In this document: in pieces, positions 47,395-55,585 of the stretch
How positions within the stretch are numbered: position 1 is the first letter of the stretch
Layout: every line of letters starts with the position of its first letter
NCBI GenBank assembly: GCA_964468045.1
Contig: CAYXTO010000008.1
Span: forward strand, 62,001 to 126,000
DNA from: JAWKXU01 sp964468045
GTDB taxonomy: Bacteria > Pseudomonadota > Alphaproteobacteria > Sphingomonadales > Sphingomonadaceae
Direction of reading: 5' to 3'
Length of the DNA stretch: 64,000 nt
Position numbers and translations under genes: made by a program
Notes under the pieces: generated by a model
Databases searched by the model: none
Told to the model about the DNA's origin: nothing
Seen by the model: the letters and a program-made list of their open reading frames with translations, nothing else

Positions 47395-48042
47395 ATGAGC
47401 GCCGAAGCCGACACCATCCGCAATCACCGCCAGGCCTTTGCTGCCCCGGGCGGTTCGCATGACCGGCTGATTCGCTTCCTTTCCCGGGCCTTGCCCGCCG
47501 CGATCGGGGTGCTTGCGGCGCTGATGATCCTGAGCCCGCTGTCGCCGCGCGGCGAGATCAGTTTCCTGCTGGATCGCAACGAAGTGCAGGTGGTGCAGGA
47601 CCGGCTGCGCGTGGACAATGCCATGTATCGCGGCCAGGACAGCCAGGGCCGCCCGTTCTCCCTGACGGCAGGCGAGGCGGTCCAGCGCTCGGTCAGGGAA
47701 CCGGTGGTCGTCATGAACGATCTCGTCGCCCGGATCCTGCTGTCGGATGGCCCGGCCACGCTGAGCGCCGGCAAGGGCCGCTACAATTTCCGCGAGGAGA
47801 TGGTGAATGTGGATGGGCCGGTGCAGTTCACCGCCGCCGACGGCTATCGCATGGTGACGCGCAATGTCGCGATCGATCTGAAGAATCGCAGGTTGGGGGG
47901 CAGCGGCCGGGTGGAAGGCTCGATGCCCGCTGGCACTTTCTCGGCCAACCATATAGAGGCCGACCTTTCCGCCCGAACCATCACTCTGGTCGGCGACGCA
48001 AGGCTGCGCATGGAGCCAGGCAAGCTGAGGATGCCGCAATGA
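47395..48042 (+). CDS. lptC: LPS export protein LptC
   Basis: A 215-residue inner-membrane protein with one N-terminal helix (about 33-50, LPAAIGVLAALMILSPLSP) and a periplasmic beta-jellyroll. The periplasmic part has the repeated strands YRGQDSQGRPFSLTAGEA, LSAGKGRYNFREEMVNVDGPVQF and TARNVAIDLKNRRLGGSGRVEG that are seen in LptC/LptA folds. It hands LPS from LptBFG to LptA. Length fits alphaproteobacterial LptC, which is longer than the E. coli one. The stop overlaps the lptA start by four bases. Confidence 0.9.
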   Translation: MSAEADTIRNHRQAFAAPGGSHDRLIRFLSRALPAAIGVLAALMILSPLSPRGEISFLLDRNEVQVVQDRLRVDNAMYRGQDSQGRPFSLTAGEAVQRSVREPVVVMNDLVARILLSDGPATLSAGKGRYNFREEMVNVDGPVQFTAADGYRMVTRNVAIDLKNRRLGGSGRVEGSMPAGTFSANHIEADLSARTITLVGDARLRMEPGKLRMPQ

Positions 48043-48572
48043 TCGATCTTCGCCGTTTGGCTGCCCCATTCCGCTATGGCGCCGCGGGCTTCGTGGTGAC
48101 CTTGGCCGCGCTGGGCGGCATCCAGCTTTCGGCCCAGACCATCGGCAATCACAACAGCAGGGCTCCGGTCAACTACGCCGCCGACCGGATCGAGCTGCAG
48201 GACCGGCAGGACCGGGTGGTGCTGTCGGGCAATGTCGATATCACGCAGGACAATCTGCGCCTGCGCGCCGCGCGCACCACGGTCGATTACACCAATGCCG
48301 GGTCGCTAAAGATCGAGCGCATCACCGCCACCGGCGGAGTGGTGGTCACCCGTGCCGACGAGACCGCGCGGGGCAATGTCGCCATCTATGATTTCAACCG
48401 CCGCATCATCACCATGGCGGGCAATGTCGCTCTGCGCCGGGGCTCGGACGATCTGAACGGGCAGCGGCTGGTGATAGATCTCGATAGCGGGGTATCGAGC
48501 GTGGACGGCCGAGGGGGCGGGAGCACGGGCAAGGGCGGCCGAGTCAGCGGGACATTTTCCGTCCCGCAATAA
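48039..48572 (+). CDS. lptA: LPS transport bridge protein LptA/OstA
   Basis: A 177-residue periplasmic protein with a signal peptide (about 1-32). It is a run of LptA-type beta repeats: ADRIELQDRQDRVVLSGNVDI, NLRLRAARTTVDYTNAG, ITATGGVVVTRADETARG and RRIITMAGNVALRRG. It forms the bridge that carries LPS across the periplasm to LptDE. The C-terminus is a Gly/Ser-rich tail (GRGGGSTGKGG). It overlaps lptC by four bases. The next gene is not lptB, as one would expect, but a phage-like module. Confidence 0.92.
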   Translation: MIDLRRLAAPFRYGAAGFVVTLAALGGIQLSAQTIGNHNSRAPVNYAADRIELQDRQDRVVLSGNVDITQDNLRLRAARTTVDYTNAGSLKIERITATGGVVVTRADETARGNVAIYDFNRRIITMAGNVALRRGSDDLNGQRLVIDLDSGVSSVDGRGGGSTGKGGRVSGTFSVPQ

Positions 48573-48746
48573 TCTGCACAGAACGGCACACAGAGGCACC
48601 ATAAGGAGCCAGAGAGGAACCGAGGCGGCCGATCGCCGATCCAGACGATCCCGCAAGGCCCGGACCGCAATTTTTCATTTTCCTACAGCCTGTTTCCGGG
48701 CCTATGGGATCTGTCCTTTTTCACAATCGGCAAGAGGACGACCATC

Positions 48747-49184
48747 ATGCCCACTCCGCCGCCCATCTCCGTTCCAGCCGGGTTCGCTCCGGCTTTCGCG
48801 CTTGGCTTTTCGGATTCCGAATCGTGCCTTTCCATCGTCAGCAGCAGCGCTCCCCTGCCCGTAACCATCACGGACCCGCCTTCCGCATCCTCCGATCCGC
48901 TGACCGGCGAGACGGCCGCCTCCACGCTGGCCGGCCCATTCCAGCCCGTGCCCGGCATCCCGATCATCCTGACCCTGTCCGGCGACTGGACCGGCACCGT
49001 GCGCCTGCTGCGTTCGATGGATGGAGGCGATACGCTCCACCCCTTGCGCGTCGGCGGAATGGTGTGGGGAACATTTCATGAACGAGGTTGCGAACAAGTC
49101 TGGATCGAGACCGAGCAGGGCGCGACCTTCCATCTCGATATCACGCTGACTTCGGGCGCTCTTGCCTATCGGGTGGCGCAATGA
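48747..49184 (+). CDS. phage structural-like protein (tail-fibre associated), unknown function
   Basis: A 145-residue protein without a signal peptide. The Ser/Pro-rich N-terminal 60 residues are followed by a strand-rich part, SGDWTGTVRLLRSMDGGDTL then GGMVWGTFHERGCEQVWIETEQG and TSGALAYRVAQ. The layout (a gain of effect on a DGG unit, then E....GxxYRL at the end) is one I associate with short phage head or tail proteins encoded before a fibre gene. The stop overlaps the following tail-spike-like gene start by four bases (ATGA). It follows lptA by 174 bases. A direct domain match cannot be claimed. Confidence 0.55.
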   Translation: MPTPPPISVPAGFAPAFALGFSDSESCLSIVSSSAPLPVTITDPPSASSDPLTGETAASTLAGPFQPVPGIPIILTLSGDWTGTVRLLRSMDGGDTLHPLRVGGMVWGTFHERGCEQVWIETEQGATFHLDITLTSGALAYRVAQ

Positions 49185-50752
49185 TCGGGCTGGACGTCGC
49201 GGCCCGCGGCCTCGCCAAAAGTGCCTTCGCCCATTCGCTCCGGCAAGGGACGGCACCAGCCCTGCATGGCGCGAGGGGCGACGGTCTGGCGCCGGACGAT
49301 CCGGCCTTCGCGGCTGTCAGGGCGCTGTTCGCCGCCGCCAGCGAGCGAACCCTCCGGCTCGAGAGCAAGACCTATGCCTTTACCGAAAGCGGCGGGCTGA
49401 CATGGGACCAGTCCGACAGCGCGATCCTCGGGCAGGGCATGAGCCGTTCCATTTTGCGGCAGACCAATCATGCGATCTCGTCCGGCAGCGCGCGGACGCT
49501 CCACTCCTGCGAAAACCTCCTGCTGCAGGACCTCACCCTGCACGGGGCGAACGGCTATGGCGCTCTCTATGTCCCGCAAGGCCAGACCGTGGAGAACGTT
49601 GTGTTCAACCGGGTCAGGTTCGCCAGCGATCCGCAAAACGGGATCGATGGCGCATGGTTCGGCTCCACCAATGGCATCCGCTGGGTGTGCGACACCGGCT
49701 CGGCCCGGGAAATCTGGCTGATCGATTGCGTGTTCGAGAACTGCGGCCGCATGGGGCTGGAATTCCAGAACCACGGAACCGGCTCCACCGTGCGGATCGG
49801 CAATATCCATATCGTCCGCCCGCGCTTCGTCCATATCGGTCAAGCCAATGCCAGCGCGGGGCACGCGCAGGGCATGGGCATTTCCCTGTCCGGCTACATG
49901 GATGATATCCTGATCGACCGGCCCTGGTTCGATCATGTGGATCGCCTTTGCGTCGAAATGGTCGGCTGTTCGCGCACCCGGATCCGGGACATGATGGTGC
50001 GCCACGATACGCTGGGCAGCGGCCTGATCGCGGCGACCAATGCGAAGCCGATGCATGGCAACGCCATCGACGGGTTGCGCTGGTGCGGCTCGACCGGCTC
50101 GGACATATTGGCGGAGATTCCGCAGGTCACCGCCAATATCCGGCTCGACAACTGGAATGACGGCGTGGTCCGGAATGTCCAGTTGCGGACCACGGGCGTG
50201 AAAGCCCTGGAACTTGGCGTCAACTATCCGTCGAGTCGCAATCTGGTGGAAGCCAACAGCCTGCATTCGGACCAACCCAACGTGATTGCCAATATCCAGT
50301 CGGGGGCCAACATCTTTCGCGGCAACCGGATCGAATCGAGCTATTCCGGCGCGGTCAGCCATATCGCGATACAGGGCAACGACAGCGTGGAGTGCCTTGT
50401 CGATGGCAACCGCTTCATCGCCCCTGCCGCGTCGAGCTGGAATCCTATTGCCCTCACGGGCGCGGTCAGTGCTCGCTTCACCCGGTCGAACCGTTTGAAC
50501 GGCAAGAAAACGGAAGCAAGCGGCACTCTGACCATTTCCTCGGGCACGCAATATGCCGACGTGCTGCACGGCCTGGCCGGGGTACCCGCGTTCCATCTCG
50601 TCACGCCACGCAGCCGGGTTCACAATGGAACGACCGACCTTTCCTGGTTCTCGGATTTCGACGGCAATACCATCAATGTCCAGACCAGCGCCAATGTCGG
50701 AGCGAATGTCACCTTCCACTGGTATGCCGAGCTTGTCTTCGGAAACCTGTGA
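49181..50752 (+). CDS. tail-spike-like right-handed beta-helix protein
   Basis: A 523-residue protein without a signal peptide. A pectate-lyase-like entry near 25-70 (ALHGARGDGLAPDDPAFAAV, then RLESKTYAFTESGG) leads to a long beta-helix with repeated strands (LLLQDLTLHGANGYGALYV, VENVVFNRVRFAS, EIWLIDCVFENCGRMGLEF, NIHIVRPRFVHIGQ). The C-terminal 70 residues (ISSGTQYADVLHGLAGVPAF with WFSDFDGNTINVQTSANVG and VTFHWYAEL) resemble the small beta domain that ends many phage tail fibres. It may be a polysaccharide depolymerase or binder. ATGA overlap with the 145-residue gene indicates one transcript. Confidence 0.7.
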   Translation: MIGLDVAARGLAKSAFAHSLRQGTAPALHGARGDGLAPDDPAFAAVRALFAAASERTLRLESKTYAFTESGGLTWDQSDSAILGQGMSRSILRQTNHAISSGSARTLHSCENLLLQDLTLHGANGYGALYVPQGQTVENVVFNRVRFASDPQNGIDGAWFGSTNGIRWVCDTGSAREIWLIDCVFENCGRMGLEFQNHGTGSTVRIGNIHIVRPRFVHIGQANASAGHAQGMGISLSGYMDDILIDRPWFDHVDRLCVEMVGCSRTRIRDMMVRHDTLGSGLIAATNAKPMHGNAIDGLRWCGSTGSDILAEIPQVTANIRLDNWNDGVVRNVQLRTTGVKALELGVNYPSSRNLVEANSLHSDQPNVIANIQSGANIFRGNRIESSYSGAVSHIAIQGNDSVECLVDGNRFIAPAASSWNPIALTGAVSARFTRSNRLNGKKTEASGTLTISSGTQYADVLHGLAGVPAFHLVTPRSRVHNGTTDLSWFSDFDGNTINVQTSANVGANVTFHWYAELVFGNL

Positions 50753-50866
50753 CAGAAGTGGCCGTGGGGCGGCGCGTGGCCGCTCCACAATATCCTCTTT
50801 CCCATTGCGATCATTAGAGTTTGGAGACTTACAGATCGCAGTGCATTGCAGTTGACCAAACCAGTT

Positions 50867-51127
50867 ATGGTCGTAGTGATGTCGCTGATGCTTAAATTTC
50901 TTGGCTTTCTGGGCTGCATCATTCTTGCAGTCTTGCTCTACTCAGTCTTGCCTGGCGGGCTGAAGGTTGTGGCTTTGCTTTTATCGCCGATAGTGGTGGG
51001 TCTTGCGTTTCTGGCGTCCAGATTGTGGAGCAGGTCTAGCCGAGAAGATTTCAGCTATTTCAGGTTTGATGATCCATCTTCCATTGAAACTCCGAATTTG
51101 GAATATGACGCAAAGGATGAGCCATAA
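50867..51127 (+). CDS. small low-GC membrane protein, unknown function
   Basis: An 86-residue product if the ATG at 50867 is used (in-frame alternatives are TTG 50846, ATG 50879 and ATG 50888; none has a convincing ribosome site). Two hydrophobic helices (about 6-24 and 27-46) are followed by a charged tail (SREDFSYFRFDDPSSIETPN). The codon use is about 48% GC against 66% around it, so it was probably acquired. AACCCA/TGGGTT forms a 6-bp hairpin immediately after the stop. Ten-base direct repeats (TTATGGTCGT) flank it at 50865 and 51164. No family is recognised. Confidence 0.55.
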   Translation: MVVVMSLMLKFLGFLGCIILAVLLYSVLPGGLKVVALLLSPIVVGLAFLASRLWSRSSREDFSYFRFDDPSSIETPNLEYDAKDEP

Positions 51128-51225
51128 AACCCATGTGTTGGGTTAAATAAAGGTCGTTTTCAATTATGGTCGTTGAGCGGTTCAACCAATGTGGAGGAGA
51201 TTGTGGAGCCGACGGGCTCCAGGAC

Positions 51226-52257
51226 TCAGCGTCGGCGCGCGGCCGCGCGCGCTATGTCGGTTAGCCCCTGGGCCAGCACCACTTCCGCGGAATGGCTCCC
51301 CGATACCAGCGCCTGATGCAGGGCGACCAGGCGTTGCACCAGCCGTTCCAGCTTGCGCCCCTGCCATTGCCGCAGCTGGGTTGCGAGATCGCGCTTGTCC
51401 TTGAAGAACACCCGCCGCGCCCTGGTTTCCGCCTCCAGCAATCCGGCCACATCGCCTCTGGGCCCTAGCTTGGCGGACAGCTGCGCCAGTTGCGCCACGC
51501 GCCGCTCCATCGCCAGCAATAGGCCCACCGGATTGAGCGACAGATCCCGCATCCGCTTGAGCTCCCCCGACAGGCGGCCCACTTCCCCGGACAGGACGAC
51601 GTTGACCAGTGGGCTGAAGCCGTCTTCTTCCGTGCTGGCCCCGATTGCGTCGAGATCCTCCACCCTGGCCGCGCGCGGCGCCTGCGGAACGGCATCGAGA
51701 TAGATCGCCAGCTTGGTGACCTCGGATTGCGCGAGCCGGACGTCCAGGCCCGCGGCCCGGGCGATTCGCTCGGCGAGATCGCCGCCCATCTGCAGCCCGG
51801 CGGCATCCGCCATCTGCCGGACGGCGGAGGTGACGGAGGACAGGTCGGGCGGATAGAACATCGCGACGAGCGCGTCGTCTCGCGAGGCCAGCAGCTTCGC
51901 GGTGCGCGACTTGTCGGTCGCGGCGGCGGCGACGATCAGCACCGGGCAAGGCGGCACGTCGCTTTCGAGCAGGTTGGCGACGGCGTCGTGGACGTCGTCC
52001 CCGGTGGCGCGCACGAAAACATGCCGTGCGCCGCCGAACAGCGAGGTAGAGCGCGCTTCATCGTCGAGGCGGACCGGATCGCGCTTCAGCTCCGCCCCGG
52101 AGAGTTCGACCCTCTCGCCGGAATCGGCCAACAGGTGCGCGATCCGTTCGGCGGCGGCGAAGGCGCCGGCTTCGTCCTGGCCGCAGAAGTAGAACAGCCG
52201 GCATTGCAGCGCCGCCTTCGGAGCAACGGCGGCAAAATCGCGCTGGGTGGCCTTCAC
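51226..52257 (-). CDS. holA: DNA polymerase III subunit delta
   Basis: A 343-residue clamp-loader subunit that opens the beta clamp. It has the HolA N-terminal domain with FYFCGQDEAGAFAAAERIA, then VEDLDAIGASTEEDGFSPLVNVVLSGEVGRLSGELKRM and the helical collar at the C-terminus. The AAA+ core is degenerate, as is normal for delta. A gene on the same strand, lptE, overlaps its start by four bases. A 6-bp stem-loop (GGAGCC/GGCTCC, 51205-51220) lies downstream of the stop. Length is normal. Confidence 0.92.
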   Translation of the reverse strand: MKATQRDFAAVAPKAALQCRLFYFCGQDEAGAFAAAERIAHLLADSGERVELSGAELKRDPVRLDDEARSTSLFGGARHVFVRATGDDVHDAVANLLESDVPPCPVLIVAAAATDKSRTAKLLASRDDALVAMFYPPDLSSVTSAVRQMADAAGLQMGGDLAERIARAAGLDVRLAQSEVTKLAIYLDAVPQAPRAARVEDLDAIGASTEEDGFSPLVNVVLSGEVGRLSGELKRMRDLSLNPVGLLLAMERRVAQLAQLSAKLGPRGDVAGLLEAETRARRVFFKDKRDLATQLRQWQGRKLERLVQRLVALHQALVSGSHSAEVVLAQGLTDIARAAARRR

Positions 52258-52802
52258 GAGCCGTGACGGAGCTGGAGCGTGAGGCGAGTCACGATCCGGT
52301 CGGCCACATCGCGGGCGAGATTTTCGAGCGCGGTCTGTTCCGCGGCTATGGTGGCATATTCCGAGGAAACCACGTCGATGCCGGCATCGGAGCCCGCGGT
52401 GGCGTCCAGCACGACATCACCGGTCGAGTTGTCGACCAGCTGGTAGCGCGCGCGGAGCGTGCGGCGTTCGCGGCCAATCGTATCGTCGCTGAGCAGGCCG
52501 AGCCCTTCCACGCGATCGTCGAGCCTGATCTGGAGGAGATAGCGCTTGCTGGCGGATGCGGCCCCGCTTTCCTCCAGCCGGTCCCGGAGCGCATTGCGCA
52601 CCAGCCAGCCGGCCCGCCCCTCGATCGGGGCGACCTCGACCGCGGCCAGCCCCTGCGCGACCGCGCCGTTGCCGCCGCCGGCGTACATCGGCTGCAATCC
52701 GCATCCGGACAGGAGGCTTGCGGCGAGCAGCGCCGGCAGGCCCCGGGAAAGGCGCCGGCGCCAGGCCGAGCGCGGCGCAACCTGGCGCGTGTCAGCCGGC
52801 AA
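52254..52802 (-). CDS. lptE: LPS assembly lipoprotein LptE
   Basis: A 182-residue outer-membrane lipoprotein plugging LptD. The lipobox is LLSGC with Cys34, followed by GLQPMYAGG, the typical LptE beginning. A mixed alpha/beta domain follows (VEVAPIEGRAGWLVRNALRDRL, RYLLQIRLDDRVEGL, TLRARYQLVDNSTGDVVLD). It overlaps the upstream DUF3576 gene by 11 bases and the downstream holA by four. The basic N-terminus before the lipobox is longer than usual, so a later start is possible. Confidence 0.9.
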   Translation of the reverse strand: MPADTRQVAPRSAWRRRLSRGLPALLAASLLSGCGLQPMYAGGGNGAVAQGLAAVEVAPIEGRAGWLVRNALRDRLEESGAASASKRYLLQIRLDDRVEGLGLLSDDTIGRERRTLRARYQLVDNSTGDVVLDATAGSDAGIDVVSSEYATIAAEQTALENLARDVADRIVTRLTLQLRHGS

Positions 52803-53262
52803 TGGCGTTGCGGCGCAGGTCGCGCGCCTTGGTCAGGATGATGTCCTCGAGCTTCTGCACGGTCGCGGCCTGCACCGGCGCTTCGATCCAGTTTCCGGAA
52901 GAAACGGCGGCCTGGCGGCTCACCATGACCCGCAGGGCATCAGCGCGCAGATCCTGGTCGAGGATGGTCACGCTGACTTTCACGCGTTCGGCGGGATTGC
53001 GCGGATTCGCATACCAGTCGGTCACGATGACCCCGCCGTTGCTGTCCGCCTGCAGCAGCGGCATGAAGGACAGCGTTTCCAGGCTGGCGCGCCACAGATA
53101 GGAATTGACGCCGATCGTGTTAATCTTCGCGGCGGCGAGGTCGGCCTTGGGCCGCTCCTTCTTGCCGCAGGCGCCCAGCGCGGCGATCGCGGCGGCGGCC
53201 ATGACGGTCCGGACCGCAACCCGGCCGATCGATATGCGGGAAAGTGTTTTGCCTGTCTTCAA
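52792..53262 (-). CDS. DUF3576 lipoprotein
   Basis: A 156-residue lipoprotein. The start is a TTG with AGGAAA six bases upstream, giving MKTGKTLSRISIGRVAVRTV and a lipobox ending in LGAC (Cys33), a better signal peptide than from the later ATG. The mature part (INTIGVNSYLWRASLETLSFMPLLQADSNGGVIVTDWYANP) is the DUF3576 signature. Function is unknown; in alphaproteobacteria it commonly sits between leuS and lptE. Here leuS is not adjacent. It is the first gene of the run to holA. Confidence 0.88.
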   Translation of the reverse strand: MKTGKTLSRISIGRVAVRTVMAAAAIAALGACGKKERPKADLAAAKINTIGVNSYLWRASLETLSFMPLLQADSNGGVIVTDWYANPRNPAERVKVSVTILDQDLRADALRVMVSRQAAVSSGNWIEAPVQAATVQKLEDIILTKARDLRRNAIAG

Positions 53263-53651
53263 GGTCAGTTTCCTGTACTGCGTGGCGCGCCGCGCGGGAT
53301 GCGCCGGTGACCCGGGCCGCGCAGTGCGCAAGGCCTCGCCGCTCTCTATAAACGGACTGTTGGCGGCGGCAAGGGCGCATGGACACCGGCCTTGACGAGC
53401 GGAGATCGGGCTGCGGCGCCGGGCGCGAAGCGGTGTGAGTGTGGATATGGTGCAACAGGTGCTACGCAATTGTTCCGATTCGCTTTGTTTGGTCCAAATG
53501 GGCTGGAAATTTTCCGAACAGAGCCATAGTATGGCCAATCGAGTGGAACGATTGCTGGTGCGTCCTGCGATTCGTGCCGGTCGGGCGATTTCGCCGGATC
53601 GTACGGAAATGACATTGGTTATAAACGCAGGGCGCATGGCAATCGGGTGAG
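53263..53651. other. divergent intergenic region
   Basis: No gene is supported in this 389-base stretch. On the leftward strand TTGCCG and TATAGA, 16 bases apart near 53350, could start the DUF3576 operon. A 13-base palindrome (GCCATA-G-TATGGC, 53523-53535) and a patch of lower GC (about 53460-53540) lie further right. Confidence 0.4.
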
Positions 53652-53669
53652 GTGAGGCGTTCAGGGGCT

Positions 53670-54425
53670 ATGTTGCGGCAGTGCAAAAGGATCGTTCGGG
53701 GCCGACTTTCGGCATCGGCCGCTGCTGCCGTCGCCTTGCTCGCCCTGCCCAGCGCGGGGCTTGCGCTGGGCGGTTTCGATGATGCACCGGTCAGTCTTTC
53801 CGCGCGCGGCAGCTTTGCCTATTTCACACCCGCTTCCATCGACCCGCGCATGGCCCGGCTCGTGACGACGCATGGTTCCGACAAGGGCCGGATGATGCGC
53901 TTCACCCCGGCCGGCGCCTACAACCGCAGCGATCGCGCGGTGACGGTCGCGATCAGGGTGGACGATCAGACCGCGCGCGCCATCTCCGTGCGCGCGGCCC
54001 TTGCCGCGGCCAAGGGCGAACCCGGTCAGGGCGCGGTGCTGATGGCGCCTACGCGGTACGATCTGGGCATGGCGCGCGGCTATCGCAGCTTTGCTCAATC
54101 CTTCACGTTGCCGACCGATGTCCGCAAGATCGAGATGCCCGATCTTTCCAGCTTCAAGCCCGGCAGCGGCGAAGCCGAAGGCAAGCCCAGCCGCTTCAAT
54201 GCCCGCATCGCGCTTGAGGAGAACGGCAATGCCGGACGTGCTCCGCGCACGCTCGAAGCCATTGATTCGCAGCGGGTCGATGTGGGGGGCAGCTACCGCC
54301 TCACCCGCAATCTCGATGTGACCGCGGGGCTGCGCTATTCGCAGGAGCGTGACCGCCTGATGCCGCTTACCGACGGCACGCGCGACAGCCAGGCCGTTTA
54401 TGTCGGAACCCAGTTCCGCTTCTGA
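53670..54425 (+). CDS. secreted or outer-membrane protein, unknown function
   Basis: A 251-residue protein with an N-terminal signal peptide (MLRQCKRIVRGRLSASAAAA to AGLAL). The middle (FAYFTPASIDPRMARLV, AAKGEPGQGAVLM, YRSFAQSFTLP) is not recognised. The last 60 residues resemble outer-membrane strands (VDVGGSYRLTRNLDVTAGLRYSQERD and the terminal YVGTQFRF), ending in Phe as barrel proteins do. A GTG at 53652 in frame is an alternative start; the ribosome site is not clear for either. It stands alone before phaB. Confidence 0.65.
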   Translation: MLRQCKRIVRGRLSASAAAAVALLALPSAGLALGGFDDAPVSLSARGSFAYFTPASIDPRMARLVTTHGSDKGRMMRFTPAGAYNRSDRAVTVAIRVDDQTARAISVRAALAAAKGEPGQGAVLMAPTRYDLGMARGYRSFAQSFTLPTDVRKIEMPDLSSFKPGSGEAEGKPSRFNARIALEENGNAGRAPRTLEAIDSQRVDVGGSYRLTRNLDVTAGLRYSQERDRLMPLTDGTRDSQAVYVGTQFRF

Positions 54426-54541
54426 TTTGCACCTGTAGAATCTGATCGCGAGGCCGCTGCCTGGCGGTCGTTTAGTATGCTTGCCGTACTATTGGCCTTT
54501 GCTTACGCTGCAATGATTCCCGACCTGAAGAGGAGCATTGT

Positions 54542-55264
54542 ATGGCACGTGTAGCGATCGTCACTGGCGGAACGCGGGGTATCGGTGAAGCGATCTGCCT
54601 CGCCCTCAGGGACCAAGGCTGCGCGGTGGTCGCGAATTACGGCGGGAATGAAGAGAAGGCCCGAACATTCACCGAACGAACCGGAATACCATCCTACAAA
54701 TGGGATGTCGGGGACCACGAGGCCGCCCTTGCCGGATGCGGCGTGGTGGAGCGGGAAGTCGGCCCCGTCGATATCGTGGTGAACAATGCCGGCATCACGC
54801 GCGACGCGGTCCTGCACAAGATGAGCTGGGAAGACTGGAACGAGGTGATGCGGATCAATCTGGGCGGCTGCTTCAACATGGCCAAAGCCTGCTTTCCGGG
54901 AATGCGCGAGCGCGGCTGGGGCCGCATCGTCAATATCGGTTCGATCAACGGCCAGGCCGGGCAATATGGCCAGGTCAACTACGCCGCTGCCAAGTCCGGC
55001 ATCCATGGCTTCACCAAGGCGCTGGCCCAGGAAGGCGCGAAGTTCGGGGTTACGGTCAATGCGATCGCGCCCGGCTATGTCGATACGGACATGGTCGCCG
55101 CCGTTCCGCCGCCGGTGCTAGAGAAGATCGTCGCCAAGATACCGGTCGGCAGGCTGGGCCACGCCGATGAAATTGCGCGCGGGGTGGCGTTCCTGACCTC
55201 GGAAGATGGCGCGTTCATCACCGGGTCCACCCTGTCGATCAACGGCGGCCAGCACATGTATTGA
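54542..55264 (+). CDS. phaB: acetoacetyl-CoA reductase
   Basis: A 240-residue short-chain dehydrogenase making (R)-3-hydroxybutyryl-CoA for polyhydroxybutyrate with NADPH. It has TGGTRGIGEAIC at the cofactor site, VNNAGITRDAVLHKMS near 80, the catalytic NIGSINGQAGQYGQVNYAAAKSG with Ser-Tyr-Lys, and IAPGYVDTDMV. These are the PhaB/PhbB marks and not general FabG. AAGAGGAG precedes the ATG. Its stop overlaps the TTG of a ribbon-helix-helix gene by three bases. Confidence 0.93.
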   Translation: MARVAIVTGGTRGIGEAICLALRDQGCAVVANYGGNEEKARTFTERTGIPSYKWDVGDHEAALAGCGVVEREVGPVDIVVNNAGITRDAVLHKMSWEDWNEVMRINLGGCFNMAKACFPGMRERGWGRIVNIGSINGQAGQYGQVNYAAAKSGIHGFTKALAQEGAKFGVTVNAIAPGYVDTDMVAAVPPPVLEKIVAKIPVGRLGHADEIARGVAFLTSEDGAFITGSTLSINGGQHMY

Positions 55265-55572
55265 GCGCGGCACGGGTGGAGATTCCCTATCATCCGCCAG
55301 TCAAGCGCTCGATAGAGATCGCCGGGCACAAGACCTCGATCAGCCTGGAGCCGCTGTTCTGGGATATGCTGAAAGCAGCCGCCCTGCGTAAGGGCGTGCC
55401 TGTCAATGCGCTGGTCGCTAGGATCGATGCGGAACGGCTCGATGCGCCAGTCCCGCCGGGTTTGGCCGGAGCCATCCGCATCTGGCTGTTCGCCAACCGC
55501 CCGGCCCGGACAGAGCCGCCGGGGAAGGGTCAGGAAAAGGGCGGGGAACTGCCCCGCCCGAATACCGCGTAG
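55261..55572 (+). CDS. ribbon-helix-helix domain protein (RHH_4 type)
   Basis: A 103-residue protein, start TTG overlapping the phaB stop. The ribbon-helix-helix core is KRSIEIAGHKTSISLEPLFW then DMLKAAALRKGVPVNALVAR, matching the PF13467 type. The C-terminal 35 residues are Pro/Gly-rich and charged (RPARTEPPGKGQEKGGELPR). Such proteins are DNA-binding dimers or antitoxin-like; no toxin gene is next to it. Coupling to phaB suggests a PHB-linked role, which is inferred. Start choice depends on the overlap with phaB. Confidence 0.72.
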   Translation: MSAARVEIPYHPPVKRSIEIAGHKTSISLEPLFWDMLKAAALRKGVPVNALVARIDAERLDAPVPPGLAGAIRIWLFANRPARTEPPGKGQEKGGELPRPNTA

Positions 55573-55585
55573 CGGTGGGCCGTCA

